Source: Diphasiastrum complanatum (Eukaryota; Streptophyta; Lycopodiopsida; Lycopodiales; Lycopodiaceae). From it: 64,000 nucleotides of DNA. The position numbers and the translations under genes were made by a program. Where the stretch lies: NCBI GenBank assembly GCA_029204225.1, contig CM055099.1:53518334-53582333 (forward strand), read 5' to 3'. Position 1 is the first letter of the stretch; each line of letters starts with the position of its first letter. Below the pieces are notes generated by a model. That model did no database searches, was not told where the DNA came from, and worked only from the letters and a program-made list of their open reading frames with translations. Positions 10,421 to 24,198 of this stretch are shown piece after piece.

Positions 10421-12600
10421 GGGCATTTTTTGACATTCAAGAGAGGCTTTGTGCATTTGAAGCTCCGCAGCCCATTCAAGAAGCGGATCATAATGCCTTC
10501 ATGACCAACCATCAAGGAGCATCGAACGACAATTCTTGGTTCTTGGATTCTGGTGCCACTAAGCATATGACCAACCTGATTGGCTGTTTCGAGTCCTATA
10601 CACCCTACAGTACCAACAAATATGTTCACCTTGGTGATAATAGCACACAAGCTATTAAAGGTGAAGGTACTGTAAGATTAAGCTTTGCAAATGATCAGTC
10701 TAAGCTACTTTCTAAAGTCCTATATGTACCCAATTTATCTACGAATCTGTTCTCTGTAAGCAGAATCACAGATCTGGGACATAAAGTGGAATTCGAATGT
10801 GATCAGTGCAAAGTAGTTGATATGACATGCAAAATCCTAGAACTTAGAAAGAGGCATGGATACTTGTATAGATTAAGTCATTGGTTTTCTGCCTCTAGTC
10901 AGGCGCTCAGTACTTCTATAATTCATGCAAATAAAAGTTTACTTTGGCATTATAGACTTGGTCATTTGAATCATGCTATTGTACAACAAATGTCTAAATA
11001 TTCTATTGTTCTTGATCTAGACTATCCTAGTGATAAAGGCGAGTTACTTGTCTGTCAAGACTGTCTAGTTGGTAAACAGACTAGGAAACCATTTAGAACA
11101 AGCCATCAACATACTGCTAGAGGATTGTTAGACGTTGTGCATTTAGACATTTGTGGTCCGATAAAGAATCCTTCTCTAAAGGATGCAAAGTACTTTATAA
11201 CTTTTATTGATGACGCCAGAAGGACTATAGTGTACTTTATCAAGAAGAAATCAGAAGCCTTCAATTGCTTCAGAATCTTCAAGGAGCGTGTAGAAAGAGA
11301 GACTAGCAGGAATATCAAGACCTTAAGGTCAGACAATGGTGGAGAGTACCTCTCTACTCAGTTTAACGAGTACTGCCAGAGCCAAGGCATTGAGCAGCAA
11401 TTCATCACTCCTTGCAGTCCTCAATCTAATGGCTTAGCCGAGAGGAAGAACCGTACTCTGGTTGAATCAGCTAATTGTATGCTAGCGCATGCATCGCTGC
11501 ACAAGAGCTTATGGGCCGAAGCTATCTCCACTGTAGCTTACGTCCAAAACCGATGTTCGACAAAGGCCCTCTTAGGCAAAACACCCCATGAGGTGTGGAC
11601 AGGCTCTAAGAATTTTGTGAAGAACCTAAGAGTGTTTGGATGCGTTGCCTATGCGCAGATCCCGATATACTTCATCTGATAACACATGCAAGCTGTATGA
11701 TCCCGATACCCAGCAAATCTTGTACAGCTGGGATAAAGTATTTATGAAAGATCACTTCGTCGACATCAAAGGAAAAGATATTGTTCCAGGAGAACCTTCG
11801 TCACCTGTCATTGACACGACAATCCGAGCTTTTGGCTCAAGCGTGTCCATTGTCAACCCACTATTTGACAATGAATCGGACAAAGATGTTGCTGCTACCT
11901 AGCAACAAGTCCCAGGAGTGATTTATCACTCGACTCCTCCCAGAAGGTCAAGCCGAGTGCGCACACAGCCCACAAGGTATACTCTTGAGTCTATATATTT
12001 TTTGATACAGAAACTGACAACAGTCGAAGAGGCACTCAGCCAACCAAACTCTGATCTTTGGAGAGAAGCTATGGACAGAAAGTATTCCTCTCTAATCAAG
12101 AACCAGACGTGGTCACTAGTCGAAGCTCCTATTGGCTGCAATATCATTGATTAAAAATGGATTTTCAAGATCAAGTACAATGCCAATGGAGCAATTGATC
12201 GAAGGAAGGCAAGACTGGTAGCACGAGGATTCACTTAGATCCCCAATGTCGACTACAGTGAGACTTTTAGTCCCGTAGTCAAGCATTCATCGATCTGAGC
12301 CCGCCTATCATATGCTGTAGTTGCCACCTTGAGGTGCATCAACTTGATGTGCAAACAGCCTATCTGAATGAGTTATACAAGAAGACATCTACATGATCTA
12401 GCCCAAAGGATACGTTCTAGAAGGTATAAAAAATCATGTTTGTAAACTCCATAAAGCACTCTATGACTTGAAACAGTCTGCCAGAGCTTGGTTTCAGAGG
12501 ATCAACACATTCCTCATCCAACAAGGTTTCCAACCAAGCATTGTTGATTGCAATGTCTATTTCAAGTCGGTGCAGCATCACTAGGTCTACAACACTTAGA
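10420..12600 (+). pseudogene. Ty1/copia pol fragment C1 (protease to reverse transcriptase)
   Basis: A 420-codon open stretch (10417-11679) carries a protease (WFLDSGATKHMT, catalytic DSG), the GAG-pre-integrase zinc region (HYRLGHLNH ... CQDCLVGKQ) and the integrase core: [15 protein letters not shown] and RKNRTLVE give the D, D and E. A frameshift near 11640-11690 enters the integrase-RT linker. Reverse transcriptase begins near 12060 (W-EAMDRKY, then KWIFKIKYN) but carries many stops and ends near 12600, before the YVDD centre. Gag is missing at the 5' side. It belongs to a different copia lineage from the element at 26231-32421. Confidence 0.88.
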
Positions 12601-12619
12601 AAACAACTCTGGCATCTTT

Positions 12620-12990
12620 TTTCAACACTGTCATATTTTTTGTATTTTTGCGAAAAAGACAACACTATCTTTTAAATGCCTTAGAAATGTTTTCTGGCCT
12701 ACTGTCACGTTTTTCGCCTTTTGAAAGAAAGCAACACTTGCCCTTAGAAAAGTGACACTGACCTTAGAACTAGTTTCTGTTCTACTGTCAGCTTTTTTGC
12801 CCTTCGGGAAAAAGCGTTACTGTCACATTTTTTGCCATTCAAGAAAAAGCGACATTGTCTCCAAATGCCTTACAAAAGTTTTTTGGCCTATTGTCGGGTT
12901 TTTGGCCTTTTGGAAAAAAGTGACACTGCCCATGAAAAGGCGACACTGCCCTTAAAATCGCGAAAGTGTCTTTTGGCAAAATGTGAAGGT
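12620..12990 (+). repeat. Degenerate tandem repeat with short hairpin-like units
   Basis: Several loosely repeated units combine a T-run, GCC(C/T)TT and GAAAAAAGCGACACTG, for example near 12700-12745, 12790-12820, 12825-12860 and 12895-12935. Within a unit the TTTTTnGCC and GGnAAAAA parts can pair. No coding signal is convincing. It lies directly after the copia C1 break. Confidence 0.6.
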
Positions 12991-14246
12991 CTGCAACGTG
13001 AAGGCATTGTGCAACGGACAGAAGATGGCTAATGCACGGAGGACAATGACAAGAAACTAGAATCACTTCTGATTAAACCTAATGCATTTTTTTTTATTAG
13101 ATCTTTTGGCTTAATTAGTTCCCTGGATTGATCACATAAGAAAGAAAGTCATATAGAATAGACAAAACTGTAAGAGTTTGATATTGCAATCAACAGTAGC
13201 TAGTCGCATTACTCATGAGAGAGAACACCTCTCTTTTGCCAACGCGCTGATCTAGGAAATAGACAACGCTCAATAAAACATTGTATATTCAGTTCTAATA
13301 ATAGAAGCGATTTTCACAATACTCTATTCTGTAATGTGTATGATCTGCAATTTTGGAATGCATGCTAGTAGTAGATATCTTTCCGTTGTTGTTTTACTCA
13401 ACATTATCTGTTATGTACAAGTTTAATTTTACAACAGATCTGCAATAGCGATCTGGCTTGGAAGAGAATTAGACCACAGTTAGTAGCAGTAGCTACTCCT
13501 ACCAAGTCGGCTCTATCTGGCCTTCTTCCCCGAGAATTTCCATTGGTGGTATTAGAGCATTTGACGCTACAAGATATCATCAGTGGTATCAGAGCGTTCT
13601 GGCTTTTCTGAATTTCATTTCACATTGGAGATAGATTGTAAGGATTTTTGCAAGGAAAAGGGGATACACCAAGAGTTCACAATGTTGGAATGAGATTTTT
13701 GAAAGAAAACACATTGTTAAACATGCAGGCATTGTTCGATTTCTATCCTCACCATCCCTATCTCTCTGCTAATCTAGATCCATTCACTAGTTGTTGTAAA
13801 TACTTGTATAGTTGCATACTCTACAAACACACAAAGGAATAGAATGATACACAATAGATGATACATTCGTTTCCACATCTAATACACTTCCACCAAGCTA
13901 AATCTAAAACTCAGTTAATGTGTGCATGGCTATGGAATCAATCGTGTCGATCCAGTGACTTCAAAGTTGTGAGCAAGTAGGATAGAATTCAATCTATCAA
14001 AGTCGGTCTGAATCCAATAGAAATAGTTGCATGCACTGAGGATTCTGAGTGCCCGCCTTCGTTGCGCCGCAACATATCATAGAATTCCAACATGGAATCA
14101 GAGCAGTAATTCTACTCTCTAATTCTTAAAGGCAGACTTAGAGCTTACATTATCAAAATGATTGTATTAATAAAGAGTATACACTTGCTATAATTGTTTC
14201 CAGTTATATATTCTACTATCTGCATACACTCATCCTGAACTTTTAG
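12991..14246 (+). other. Probable LTR and leader of copia fragment C2
   Basis: No gene is visible. Two primer-binding-site-like sequences at 13547 and 13584, and a third imperfect one near 14094 (TGGAATCAGAGC), suggest that an LTR ends near 13545 and that a leader runs to the gag remnant at 14247. The LTR start could not be fixed. Confidence 0.35.
13547..13595 (+). promoter_or_regulatory. Duplicated primer-binding-site motif
   Basis: TGGTATTAGAGC (13547-13558) and TGGTATCAGAGC (13584-13595) are 37 bp apart, in the same orientation. Both fit tRNA-iMet priming of plant copia elements. The second is a perfect consensus match. Confidence 0.55.
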
Positions 14247-16040
14247 ATGGATTCGCAATCACAGTCTGCTCTAATGGTAGACAAACTTGATGTTTCGAAT
14301 GACCACTTATGGAAATTCAAGATGAGAGTAGTACATATGGACAAGGAGCTTTCAATTGGAAAATAGTCGCTGAAACCAAACTACTTCCCAAATGTCGATG
14401 AGCAAGCCATTTCCAAGTGGAAGCTCGGGGATGACAAGACTTTCACCTTGATCAACCTTAACATCTTCGACACATAGATTGGCCACATCAGACAAGCCCA
14501 ATTTTCAAAAGAGGCTTGAACACACTATACGAAGTGAGAGATGTCACTTCAAAGCTCTATCTGAAGATAAAGTTCTTCTCACTCAGAATGTCAGAAGATG
14601 ATTCTGTTCAGAATCACATTAATCAATATAAGAATATGTTGGAAGAGACGGTGGCAATAGGTTTAGTGATCGAAGACTCTGACATTGTAATGACCCTATT
14701 GTCCAGTATGCCATCCTCATATGAAAATTGGGTGATGATGATTTCCACAAACTCAAGAATTACATTGTCCAGAGTAATAATCATGCTGCTGCAGGAGGAG
14801 ACAAGAAAGAACGGAGCATCCTCGTTCTCCATCAACAAATCACAAGCATTATTCTCAAAGAAGAATACAAGGAAACATTAGAAGAAGAGAGTTGTCTAAC
14901 AAATCAACAACAATCAGAAGCAGTCACAGAAGGCCCATAATCAACAACCTATTCAAAACTACAAGTACTACAAGAGGATGAGAACCATGAAATCCAGGAT
15001 TGTCGAACCTTGAAGTTCAACAATGACAAGAAGAAATAGCCAGATCAACAAGCCCATGTAGCAAACACAAAGCAAAAGATCCAAGAAGATGACGGCGACG
15101 AGCAGGAAGCCTTCATGGTGAACCATCACCATGTTGAACAATCGGAGGAATGGTTCCTCGATTCTGAAGCAACGCACATGACAAGCCATCAAGAATGGTT
15201 CATCAAATATTCGGCCTACAACACCAAGATATTCATTCACCTTGGAGCCAATAGCTCACATAAAATTGAAGGTGAAGGTACTTTTGGACTAAATTTTTAG
15301 AATGGACTGTCAAAACTGATACCAAATGTATTGTATGTCTCGAACCGGTGACAAATCTATTGTCGTCGGTCAGTCGAATTACAGACTTAGGACATAAGGT
15401 AGACTTTCAAGTAGATTTCTGTCGAATTCTTGATAAAAGCAAGAGGATTTTTGCACTCAGAAAGAGGCAAGGATATCTATATAGGCTTAGTCATTGTAAC
15501 TTTGTAACTGATTGTGCTTTAAGCAGTTCGACATCTATCAATAAGGAATCGATTTGGCATTATAGACTTGGTCACCTTAATCATGTATTGATAGGTAACA
15601 TGTCTAGACATTCTTCAACTCATGATTTAGACTATCAAATTGTCAACCCTCCTGTCTACTAGAGTTGTATTATAAGAAAGCAAGCAAGAAGGCCATTTAC
15701 GTCAAATCAAGAACATATATCTAAAGATTGGTTAGACATTGTACATACTGATATATGTGATCCAATGCAAATACCATCACTACTTGGTGTTAAATTCTTT
15801 ATTACTTTTATAGATGACTAAAAAAACTATCGTATATTTTCTTAAACACAAATCTGAAGTCTTTCAGTGCTTCAAAAAATACAAAGAAAATGCTGAGTTG
15901 CAAACATGCAAGAAGATCAAAGTCTCAAGAGCAACAACGTCGGTGACTACATATCAAATGAGTTCAAAGACTACTTCTTAGCCAAATTTGGCATTGAGCA
16001 ACAATCTGTTGTTTTCTATTCTCCACAGTCAAATGGTTTG
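14247..16040 (+). pseudogene. Ty1/copia gag-protease-integrase fragment C2
   Basis: Gag starts at 14247 (MDSQSQSALMVDKL, LWKFKMRV) with an early stop. A further Gag block runs 14516-14881 (SVQNHINQYKNML). A degraded protease follows near 15140 (WFLDSEATHMT, DSE in place of DSG), then the zinc region (HYRLGHLNH near 15560) and a decayed integrase ending near 16040 at SPQSNGLA. There are many stops and frameshifts. Reading stops exactly where the unrelated gag at 16041 begins, so it is an old truncated insertion. It is related to C1 at 10420-12600. Confidence 0.75.
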
Positions 16041-16798
16041 GCTGGCTACAAGTGGAGGCTTTATGTTGGAGAGCAATGATAGGCTTAAATCAATCATCTA
16101 TTTGACTTGAAAGGTGAGGATGGAGGCCTTGTTGGAGATGAATGAGTTGATGGAGATTGTTGCAGGTATGGAGGAGAGGCCTCAAGCACCCCAAGATCAA
16201 GTGAGGCATGACGAGAGAGCTAAAAGAGCTCTACACATGATAAAGATGAATATTACCAATGAAGTTGGTAAGTTTACATCATCAAAGGAGGCTTCGGAAG
16301 CTTTGAAGAAGTTTTATGAATCCAAGTCTACATATAGAGCGTTGACTCTAAGAAGAAAGATCCTTCAAAGTTTGCAAAAGAAGGAAGAGAGTGTTCATGC
16401 TTTTGTGTTGAGAGTTATAGCATTTAATGATGAGCTAGCATGCATTGACGAAAGTATTAAGGAAGGAGAATTGTTCAAGTTATTCTTAATGGTTTGTTGG
16501 ATGATCACGCTAACCTTGTTTAAAGCTGTGCTATTCAAAAGACTTTTCCAACCATTGTGGATTTGCAAAAGATTTTGGTGAATGAGGAGTTTAGGCTTCA
16601 ATCAAGAGGAGATGGATCTACATCAACATCTCAATATGAAAAGGAGGCTACTCAAGAGGGCTGGCTTTATTAGGTTGATACTCATCTTCACTTACTCTAC
16701 TTCATGTTGGACGGAAAGTTTGATTTATGATGGTGACATTGTTTTCACTAACCTTTGTGGAAATTTGAGATGAAGCATTGATGAGATCTTGTTGGATC
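16041..16798 (+). pseudogene. Gag of a gag-only element with internal deletion (family B)
   Basis: The first part reads ATSGGFMLES, KVRMEALLEMNELM and ALHMIKMN, very like the gag of the 1030-codon protein at 44865-47957 but with stops and frameshifts. Near 16650 the sequence jumps to a C-terminal segment of that protein (RAGFIRL ... DEILLD). The zinc knuckle and about 350 codons are therefore missing. It is cut at 16798 by the LTR element 16799-22341 and resumes at 22347. Confidence 0.7.
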
Positions 16799-17274
16799 AG
16801 TTGAAATTCTGTTAGGATCTAGTGCAGTATGCAGATCACATCACACAATCACCATAGCCACTCCTCACAAGCTCTCAAATATGGCACAACAAAAGTTAAG
16901 TCTATTATGAAGAAACATTGTACATATAGCAAAGCCCCAAACTGCATGGGCTCAACAGTTGTGACTAAACTGGCCTACCACCTGCCAAACTAGAGTTAGG
17001 CCCAATATGGCCACATATACTGACAAACCCAGGACATGCCCCTGAGTATAGCATAATGAACTCAAAATCACTGTACAAGCTAATTTCTTCCTACGTGTGG
17101 CTACTCAGCTAACCCAAGTAGCCAGCTATGGGATTAGTGCCTGATCAATATATCCTAACGGGTCACGTCCCAATCACAACCATATATAGTAAACCAAATA
17201 AATTGTACAACAATTACATTATCACATTTAGAGCTTACATAAAATGTATATCAGATTAACTCTGATTTCTAACT
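16799..17274 (-). repeat. 3' LTR of the LARD-like element
   Basis: 476 bp, ending AACT next to the polypurine tract. It has CCATATATAG near 17190, a TATA box when read on the minus strand. It keeps a segment of about 95 bp near 16850-16950 that is absent from the other LTR. Confidence 0.8.
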
Positions 17275-20200
17275 CTCTCCCTTAAGTTCAAATGTGATAA
17301 GAGTGAAAAACAATATATTGCAACAACTCTGGAGTGTCCAAAAGATGTTATGCATATCCCTGCTACCATGTACTTGACTCATACTCAAGCACACCGACAA
17401 ACCACCAGGTTTGACTCACAAAGTATCATGCAACCACAATGCTCATATAGAGAGTCTACCACACTCTCGACCAACTGACTCGTCCCCAATTCGACTTGAA
17501 CACAAGTGGACCACATGAGCGACATGGCTCAAACTGAGGAAATCCCACTACCACCATGAGACTTACATCCTCCATCTAGCTAGGCTGACATCCTATCAGG
17601 CACTTACAAGCACAGACCTATAAAGTTGACATACATGAGCGACTCAACCCAAGGAAATCTTACTGCCACCATAAGATTGCACCCTCACCAGATAAACAAC
17701 TAGTAGACAATGACAAGTCAATGAGCATAAATGACTACTTTGTTTTAATGTAGCAAATGCTCAACCACATAAAACTCCGATTTAGATCTAGACCCTCATG
17801 ACAAGGAAACATGCAAGCCCACACACACTCATGCAAACCAACACGAGTGATAAAACATCAAATACATGACCAAGGCCTGCCCATAAGGGGTATCCTGTCA
17901 TACCAACACCTGTGCCACTTGTAGATCCGCTGCTACACCATTGGTCACCAAATCAGGTCTCCAACCATGGCCCACACCTGTACCAAGATGCTCTCACGTC
18001 CAAGCATATCCATCTAGCCAATAGGTCCTGAAAGCTAATCCTCATTCATTCCCCATGCTCCAAGCACAAGAGTCTACCAAGGACTAAATGAATGAATGTA
18101 CACAAACCTCACCGTAGGCTATACCTGAGTAGCTCGCCTACCTCCCAGAGATACTGACGATGATTTGCATGTCCTACATCCCATGTAGGTTCAACTTTCC
18201 ATGCTTGATGTTGCCAACTCTGATTTGACCAGTACATAGGCCTCCTAGCAAGGAGCATTTCTCACCAACGCTATATCCATCATAGCGTCCAAGCCAAAGC
18301 AAATGCAAACTAGATCCACTATCGTGATGAATAACTCACCCAGATCCATAGCATATCAGGTAGGATAGCTCCAAAACCCTGTACCTTGTACCATCTGATC
18401 GCCAAGTATCGATTACCCGCTGATAGCTCTCCAAGAATCTGTCCACCTATAGTGCAACTAGACTCCAACTGGATCTAGCCAAAAACTGCATCTTGCTTAC
18501 CAAATAATGATGGATAGAAACAACATGTGATGCCAACCTGGAGATCATTGTGCATATAACCATGCAGCTCACATGATCACTCGCCAAAGTATCAACTGTC
18601 ACTCCATGAGCAACCATCTCCATCCCTGCTGGCTCACAACCATGGGCATGCTAGATCCACATCACCCCGTAATGCACTCCATGCTCTCAAGATATGTACC
18701 ACCCCAGGTACACTCCATGCGACCTACCTCCAAGTAGGCATGACCCGTCCCTAGGTCATTACATGATGCACCAGCTGAAGAACATCGTCCATACATCAAA
18801 CGACATATCATACCTGAGCAACTGTAGCATCTCCCTGCCACCCCAATGGACTCATCATCCACATCCCATTCTCACCTGATGTCTCCGATCCTGGTCACCA
18901 TCCTGCTAGACAAGTCGAACTCCAAAGCATCACCTACTCCATCTGGCTCCTAACATCTACTCGCTCTCCCTGGCTATGTGCCACCCGACACCATGCCAAC
19001 ACAAGCATGTCCCTGAGTTGCCGCTCATGGGATCTCGAGACTATTGTCTCCCTGATCGTACTGAGGTATATGGCTCTGAGTGACTTCCTCTAGGCTTATC
19101 CCTGATCTCACCACTTGAGAATCTGCACCATGGACATTCCAACACCTGTGCCAAGCCTAGACTCCTGAAAATATAGCCAAATGCATGAAAGCTATAGGTA
19201 GCTTAACTACGCCTGTGATGGTAAAAAAAAAATACCCCATCGATGCCAATGTCCAAAACTGGTCCCCTTGTTGTGATGCTGTTCTATACTCCCAAATGAG
19301 CACACCATGAAGTCCTTGCCATCAGTGTCCCTTGTAGTAGATCGTTAGCAAAACACCCATTATGGTGCTTGCTCTCCGATCACACCCCGTGTGATCTCCA
19401 TCAACTCTCCAACCTAGAGCTGGCTCACGCTTTGTCCATTTGCGTTTGCAGTGTTCTGACTCCATCATGAATCCCACCTGTACGTCCTGTCCATGCCAAT
19501 GACTCAAGTTCAATATGAAATAGCTGCCCCCTGATGATCATCCCATGTCATCCTACAGTGCTATCCCTACCAGATATCCCAATGCCATCGTTGATCAAAA
19601 AGATCTGAGCATCTACCCTGTAGTGCCCACCTGTATTCTCCCAAACTAGCTCCAAGTTGCTTCTGTGAATGGTTCCAAACCACTCCTTGAGAATACACTG
19701 AGATGTGAACTCCAAAGCCACCATCAAGTCCCTCACATGACTGTGCATGCCAATATCCCTCCAACTGACCCTGTGAGATCTTCCATGGACCAAACCAAAT
19801 GATCTGCACCCTGTCATCACTGGAATCTGCATCCCTGATGCAATCCTGATATGGCAAATTGACTTGACTTATCCAAATTGGCAGTTGAAGTGTATCTCCT
19901 CGATGACAAACCTGATACACTGCGCCACAGCTACAATGACTTGATCAAAATTGACTTATCGACTGCAAAACCGCAAAATCATCACACTCACCACTCACCA
20001 AGAGTCTCCAAAGTGTGATTATTGACCCGTTCTTCATCCTCTGCGTGTCCCACACACAACTCATCCAATGTAAGTCCGCTATCTTGCCCAATGGCTTCCA
20101 ACTAGCACCACTTTGCACTTCCATCACCTGTGACCACCAACATGTGTGTACCTCCAATCTAGCCCATATCTCCCTCCAAACGAGAAATTTCCAAGCTACA

Positions 20201-21960
20201 GATGCGTGTGTCAATACAACTATCACCTGACTCGACAATGCCACTGCCGATCATACATGTGAGAGCATTCCCCCAAAATGCCACTTGACGTTGGTTGGTT
20301 TGAACCCCAAAAGTTGAACCTGATCACAAAATTTTTTCACCTGTAACTGACATACCATGCCTATCTCTCAAAATTGTCGCCAATGATGAGTAGTCACACC
20401 GCCAAACTACACTTCCATCGCCAATACTAGCTTTCTCCACACAATTCTGCTACCATTCACACCCATACTGCATTTACCATTTTCAAACACCCTGTTAACC
20501 TATCAGGAGTAAGTAATAATGATTTCGAAGCGATAATGCCTCATGGTACCACCCTGTAGGAGGTTTCACCAGCCAAAAATTGTCCCAAATTTGGCCCTAT
20601 GGTACCCAAATGGCGAATGTAGCCCATCAATAGGTCACTTGCACTCCGCTCGATAGAATGGTGATGAAAACATCCCAAAATGCATTTCTCCTTGCTCTGT
20701 GACATCGCTTTGTCCGCTGGCTCTGAGCAGCCAGTTTCAGGGGTCAATTTGGCCCAAGGATGGCCAAAAAAGGTGCCCTCTAGCCAAAGATAGGTCCATT
20801 TCCAAAATGCCTTGCAAATTTTAACTGTAACTTCAAACTGAAGTTTCTTAATAAAGTGAAGTCCACTTTGGACTTCGGGTCCCTTCAATGAATTTCACAC
20901 TGAAAATTTTTAAACAGAGGGAAGGCCACTTTTACCCTTCACCCTTTCAAGGGCCCTTCCAGCACAAATCCAATGGCCACCACCCATCTGACGGCTCAGA
21001 TTTCTCCCCAATAAATGTATCAAGGCCGTTCATCTTCATGGATTAAAATCCGATGGTTGTGGTTGACCTGGCGTGCTCAAGCTCGATCCTCCGTGCACTA
21101 TGCACTTATAGCCACTATGAGCTCCTTTTGATGGGCGTGCACGAGCTGCCCTGACCTCCTCCTCTCTTCTTTGCTCTCTCTCCTCCATAGCTATGGCTTA
21201 TGAGGGTTTTTCGCTACCCCAAAGAACTATTCTAGCGCTTTCTCTAGCACGCGGCTGCCCACAGCCATTTACCAACTCTCTCTTCTCATCAGGGCGCCCT
21301 TCTATGCTACTTCACAGATCCAAAAACAGCAGCCTACGGTGAAAGATCCAGGCTTTTATGATGTAAAACCCTAGTTTCAAAACTGAGAGAGATTTCTTGG
21401 GCTTTTGTGAATCTCACTCTGAGATTCTTCTACAGCTACCTGCCTCATAGAGGTCGCCCTACCTCAGGTTTTCTAATGCAATTTACAGTTCTCCAATTAA
21501 TGCGGTATTGACTACAAACAAGCCAATTTTCTCATAAATTCGTCAACACCCCACAAAACTGCAAATTTTCCAAATTTTCTCCATTTTCAATCCAATCTGA
21601 CCTTGTAAATTGCTATGGCTCTCAATCACTGCCCTTTGCAAATCCTCTGCAAGCCCCATTGTGCCAAATGGTTGTCTACACAATGAATCATGAAGCCAAC
21701 ACCGATAATTTCCCCGAAAGCACCGAAACTGCAAGATTTTCTATGAATTCTCCCCAAAATCCACCTACGACGATCGTTTTGATCTTCCCCGAAGCTCCAA
21801 TCGAAGGAACTTTGTTGTCTCCTGCCATCCGGACTGTCGATACCCCGTATGGAGTCCTCTCTCCTGAGATGCTCCGAGTGCTATTTTTTCTGGTGAAGGA
21901 CGCTATCCCATAGCTCCACCAGATCGTGCATACCTGCAACACCCTGATGCTCTGATACCA
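17275..21960 (-). other. Internal region of the LARD-like element, no coding supported
   Basis: 4.7 kb with only short open frames. Base composition is more GC-rich than the surroundings. A minus-strand frame of 102 codons (21688-21996) starts inside the LTR and covers the first internal bases; it shows no recognised domain. Sequence near 20960-21240 (CT-rich tracts, an ATGGCTTATGAGG start-like site at 21193) could be captured gene-upstream DNA, but this is weak. Confidence 0.5.
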
Positions 21961-22341
21961 ATTTGAAATTCTGTTAGGATCTAGTGCAGTATGCAAATCA
22001 CATCACACAATTATGGGCTCAATAGGTGTCACTAAACTGGCCTACCACCTGCCAAACTAGAGTTAGGCCCTATATGGCCACATATACTGACAAACTCAGG
22101 ACATGCCCCTGAGTATAGCATAATGAACTCAAAATCATTGTACAGGCTCATTTCTTCCCACGTGTGGCTACTCGGCTAACCCAAATAGCCTTCGACGGGA
22201 TCAGTGCCCGATCAATATATCCTAACAAGTCACGTCCCGATCACAACCATATATAGTGAGCCAAATAAACTGTACAGTAATTACATCATCACATTTAGAG
22301 CTTACATAAATTGTATATCAGATTAACTCTGATTTCTAACT
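21961..22341 (-). repeat. 5' LTR of the LARD-like element
   Basis: 381 bp, similar to 16799-17274 but with a deletion of about 95 bp. The primer binding site abuts it on the left (minus-strand orientation). Single-base differences from the left LTR are numerous, so this is an older insertion than those at 26231 and 43046. Confidence 0.8.
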
Positions 22342-22346
22342 GGATC

Positions 22347-23350
22347 TAGATCATATGTTTTGAGAGGGAGTATTTCTAGAGGTTCAGGTCTGAACATATT
22401 CATATCGATGTTCAAGAGAAAGGTAAGCAAGTGGAAGTAACTCACTTTGCTTTACTCACATGTTTTAGAGAATCTTCTTGTGTAGATGATGCTATGCAAG
22501 TAGATATTGGTTCTCATGCTGGAAAATAGACTAATGGATTTGGAAAAGAGGTCTTAGTCAATGGCTTTGATGGTCAAGTGGAAGATCAAGAGGTTGATCT
22601 CAAAGGGCTTCAACAACACAAAAGTGAAAGTGGCAATTTGGAGCTAGTCAAGAGCATCAAAGGAGGGTCATTTTGAAAAGATGTTATGGATATGTTTTTG
22701 CAGGTGTATAAAGACTCAAGTAAGGTCAAAAGAGCAGCAAGTAGATGTTGTTCAAGTTTACTTTACTTCTTTTATCTCATGTTTGAGGTATTTCATGTGG
22801 ATGTGTCTAAATTGTCAAGATATGGTTAAACTAGCTACATTAGTTTGCATCATTTTGATGTTGAAGTTGTACTAGCATTCTTGGCTAGTTTTGTTGATGG
22901 AAATGAAGCTAATGGAGGTTCATTATGTCACTCATTCTTGGCCAAGTCAGTGTTGATGATATCTTGTGGCAAGATGGCAATGGAGGCTCATTCATGGAGT
23001 TTTATGGTGGAGACATATCAAGAAAGGACAAAGTTGGACAAGCAAGCAAATGGTCATTACTCACATTATTGTTTTTGGTTACTGTAATTTTCCAGAGAGT
23101 TTAAAGTTTGAACCATGGAGCAATCATTTCATTTACATTCTATTTGGTTCTTCATGTTCTAGTCACATCTTGACATGTAAACTTGACGTAAGGAATAGTG
23201 AAGCATCCAAAGTGGACACTATCCTCTATATCAGTTGATGAAGCTACCTTAGAAAATTAGAAAGGAGGTCTATACTTAGAATGGAGGTCATTCTAAATTT
23301 TGATCAAAGTAGTATGGTTAAAACTATGCCAAAACTAGTTGAAGAGGGAG
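22347..23350 (+). pseudogene. C-terminal part of the gag-only element protein (family B)
   Basis: This continues the reading broken at 16798 (LDHMF). It contains DVQEKGKQVEVTHFALLT, DQEVDLKGLQQHKSE and a later DVRNSEAS segment, matching 46915-47940 and the minus-strand relative at 42425-43045, with several stops. The EKGKQ ... SCVDDAM stretch resembles the integrase-RT linker of the copia at 38330-38430. It ends with a polypurine tract (GAAGAGGGAG) at the 3' LTR. Confidence 0.65.
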
Positions 23351-24097
<747 letters not shown>

Positions 24098-24198
24098 TAA
24101 TTGCCGCACTCATCCTACTCTTGTATGGGGCATATATTTAGAAGATCTTCTATTTGCTACTCTTTCTGCGTTACCTTCTACATGCGAGGTTGAGTCTT

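Larger units (their letters stand above)
16799..22341 (-). mobile_element. Non-coding LTR element (LARD-like), minus strand
   Basis: Direct repeats 16799-17274 (476 bp) and 21961-22341 (381 bp, lacking about 95 bp) flank 4.7 kb. On the minus strand the PBS TGGTATCAGAGC lies next to the right repeat (21949-21960), and a polypurine tract (CTTAAGGGAGAG) next to the left one (17275-17286). The target duplication GGATC lies at 16794-16798 and 22342-22346. With this duplication the ends are AG...CT rather than TG...CA. I see no Gag, protease, integrase or RT, so it must have been mobilised in trans. It interrupts the reading DEILLD|LDHMF of the family B protein. Confidence 0.8.
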
